From NCBI GenBank assembly GCA_964425645.1, contig CAYRNC010000005.1:1-48888 (forward strand): a stretch of 48,888 nucleotides of DNA, written 5' to 3'. The stretch comes from CAYRNC01 sp964425645 (GTDB lineage Bacteria; Bacillota; Clostridia; Peptostreptococcales; Anaerovoracaceae). Below the pieces are notes generated by a model. The model ran no database searches and was not told the DNA's origin. It saw nothing but the letters and a program-made list of their open reading frames with translations. How positions within the stretch are numbered: the stretch's first letter is position 1; each line of letters starts with the position of its first letter. Shown here one piece after another: positions 48,367 to 48,888 of this stretch. The position numbers and the translations under genes were made by a program.

Positions 48367-48888
48367 ATGGACAAACCGGGTTTAATAGATAAAGTCTTTG
48401 TCAATACTATGATCAAGAAGCGTCCCAAAGATTTACATAAAGGTGATTGCGGAAGGGTTTTAATCGTTGCAGGTAAAAAAGGCATGGCAGGAGCCGCAGT
48501 GCTGTCGGCAAAGGGCGCACTGCGAAGCGGAGCCGGATTGGTACTTGTATCCGTACCCGATGAACTCTTCCCGGTCATACAGATAAGTGTGACCGAAGCC
48601 GTTTGTATCTCCCGGACACTTCTACCGGATCAGCTTGACTTATGTCGGGCAATCGTTATTGGGCCGGGGCTGGGAGATGACGTATCCAATGTAAAACTGA
48701 TAAAAAACATAATTAAATCGAAATGCAAAGCTTTTATCCTCGATGCGGATGCATTGAATCTTGCTGCAAAAAACCCGGGACTTTTACATGAAATTAAAAA
48801 TGCGGGTGAAAGAGTAATAATCACCCCCCACCCCGGTGAGGCCGCCAAGCTGTTAAACTGTGAAACCGGCAAGATTCAAAAGGATCGA
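48367..48888 (+). CDS. nnrD: ADP-dependent NAD(P)H-hydrate dehydratase, 5' part, runs off the window
   Basis: The frame starts at an ATG six bases after AGGTG and stays open for 174 codons to the end of the window. It reads RPKDLHKGDCGRVLIVAGKK, then GMAGAAVLSAKGALRSGAGL, VIGPGLGDD, FILDADALNLAAK and VIITPHPGEAAKL, the ribokinase-like YjeF C-terminal (CARKD) family. The enzyme repairs NADHX and NADPHX by ATP- or ADP-driven dehydration. The start is directly the dehydratase domain, so it is not fused to the epimerase domain at its N-terminus as in many bacteria; the epimerase may be encoded elsewhere. It is divergent from mgtE. Confidence 0.88.
   Translation, partial: MDKPGLIDKVFVNTMIKKRPKDLHKGDCGRVLIVAGKKGMAGAAVLSAKGALRSGAGLVLVSVPDELFPVIQISVTEAVCISRTLLPDQLDLCRAIVIGPGLGDDVSNVKLIKNIIKSKCKAFILDADALNLAAKNPGLLHEIKNAGERVIITPHPGEAAKLLNCETGKIQKDR

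Noticed and set aside
1..48888. CRISPR arrays, tRNA and rRNA genes
   Set aside because: No regularly spaced repeats, no tRNA cloverleaf with TTC-loop consensus and no rRNA-like blocks were seen while reading both strands.

Overview
The window looks like a chromosomal segment of an anaerobic, endospore-forming member of the Clostridia. The evidence is four spore-coat genes (a CotF-like gene and cotJA, cotJB, cotJC), two T-box leaders, pyruvate:ferredoxin oxidoreductase, an amino-acid-fermentation style gene set, and strong Shine-Dalgarno sites throughout. No tRNA, rRNA or CRISPR array was found.

Layout. 1-1200: mobile-element debris, namely a possible group II intron 3' end and a decayed IS110-type transposase. 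1449-3418: ribosomal protein L25/Ctc, then a T-box leader whose specifier reads as lysine, a 19-codon ORF and dapA. 3483-4369: a CotF-like coat gene and, between it and the purine operon, an unassigned structured RNA candidate with its own promoter and terminator. 4432-15744: a compact purine operon on the minus strand, purE-C-F-M-N, an archaeal-type IMP cyclohydrolase, a stand-alone AICAR formyltransferase, purD and single-chain purL. 15844-21126: a branched-chain amino acid operon ilvB-H-C-D behind a valine-type T-box.

21142-24420 is the most striking region. The cotJA-cotJB-cotJC coat operon is cut inside cotJC by a 2,161-bp element that carries a large serine recombinase, a 61-residue basic protein and a small membrane protein. 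A 9-bp direct repeat at the two junctions lies in the same reading phase, so excision would exactly rebuild a 205-residue CotJC. This is the architecture of sporulation-controlled intervening elements such as skin in sigK.

24518-28963: an MreB/Mbl gene, catabolic ornithine carbamoyltransferase plus carbamate kinase, and an AI-2E family membrane protein. 29080-39365: an operon with a sigma-54 promoter encoding a tryptophanase-family lyase, a molybdenum hydroxylase whose FAD subunit has a complete GltD-like NAD(P)H oxidoreductase spliced into it, and an amino acid permease; it is followed by its probable sigma-54 activator. 39460-48888: pyruvate:ferredoxin oxidoreductase, glutamate dehydrogenase (with a single-base frameshift near the start), an MFS transporter, an LUD-domain protein, MgtE behind a structured leader, and the start of an NAD(P)HX dehydratase gene that runs off the window.

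Together the right half fits amino acid fermentation. A lyase and permease take up and split an aromatic or similar amino acid into pyruvate and ammonia. Pyruvate is oxidised by the ferredoxin oxidoreductase, nitrogen can be handled by glutamate dehydrogenase, and carbamoyl phosphate can yield ATP. The left half is anabolic (lysine, purines, branched-chain amino acids). All functions are inferred by reading the protein sequences; no database search was run.
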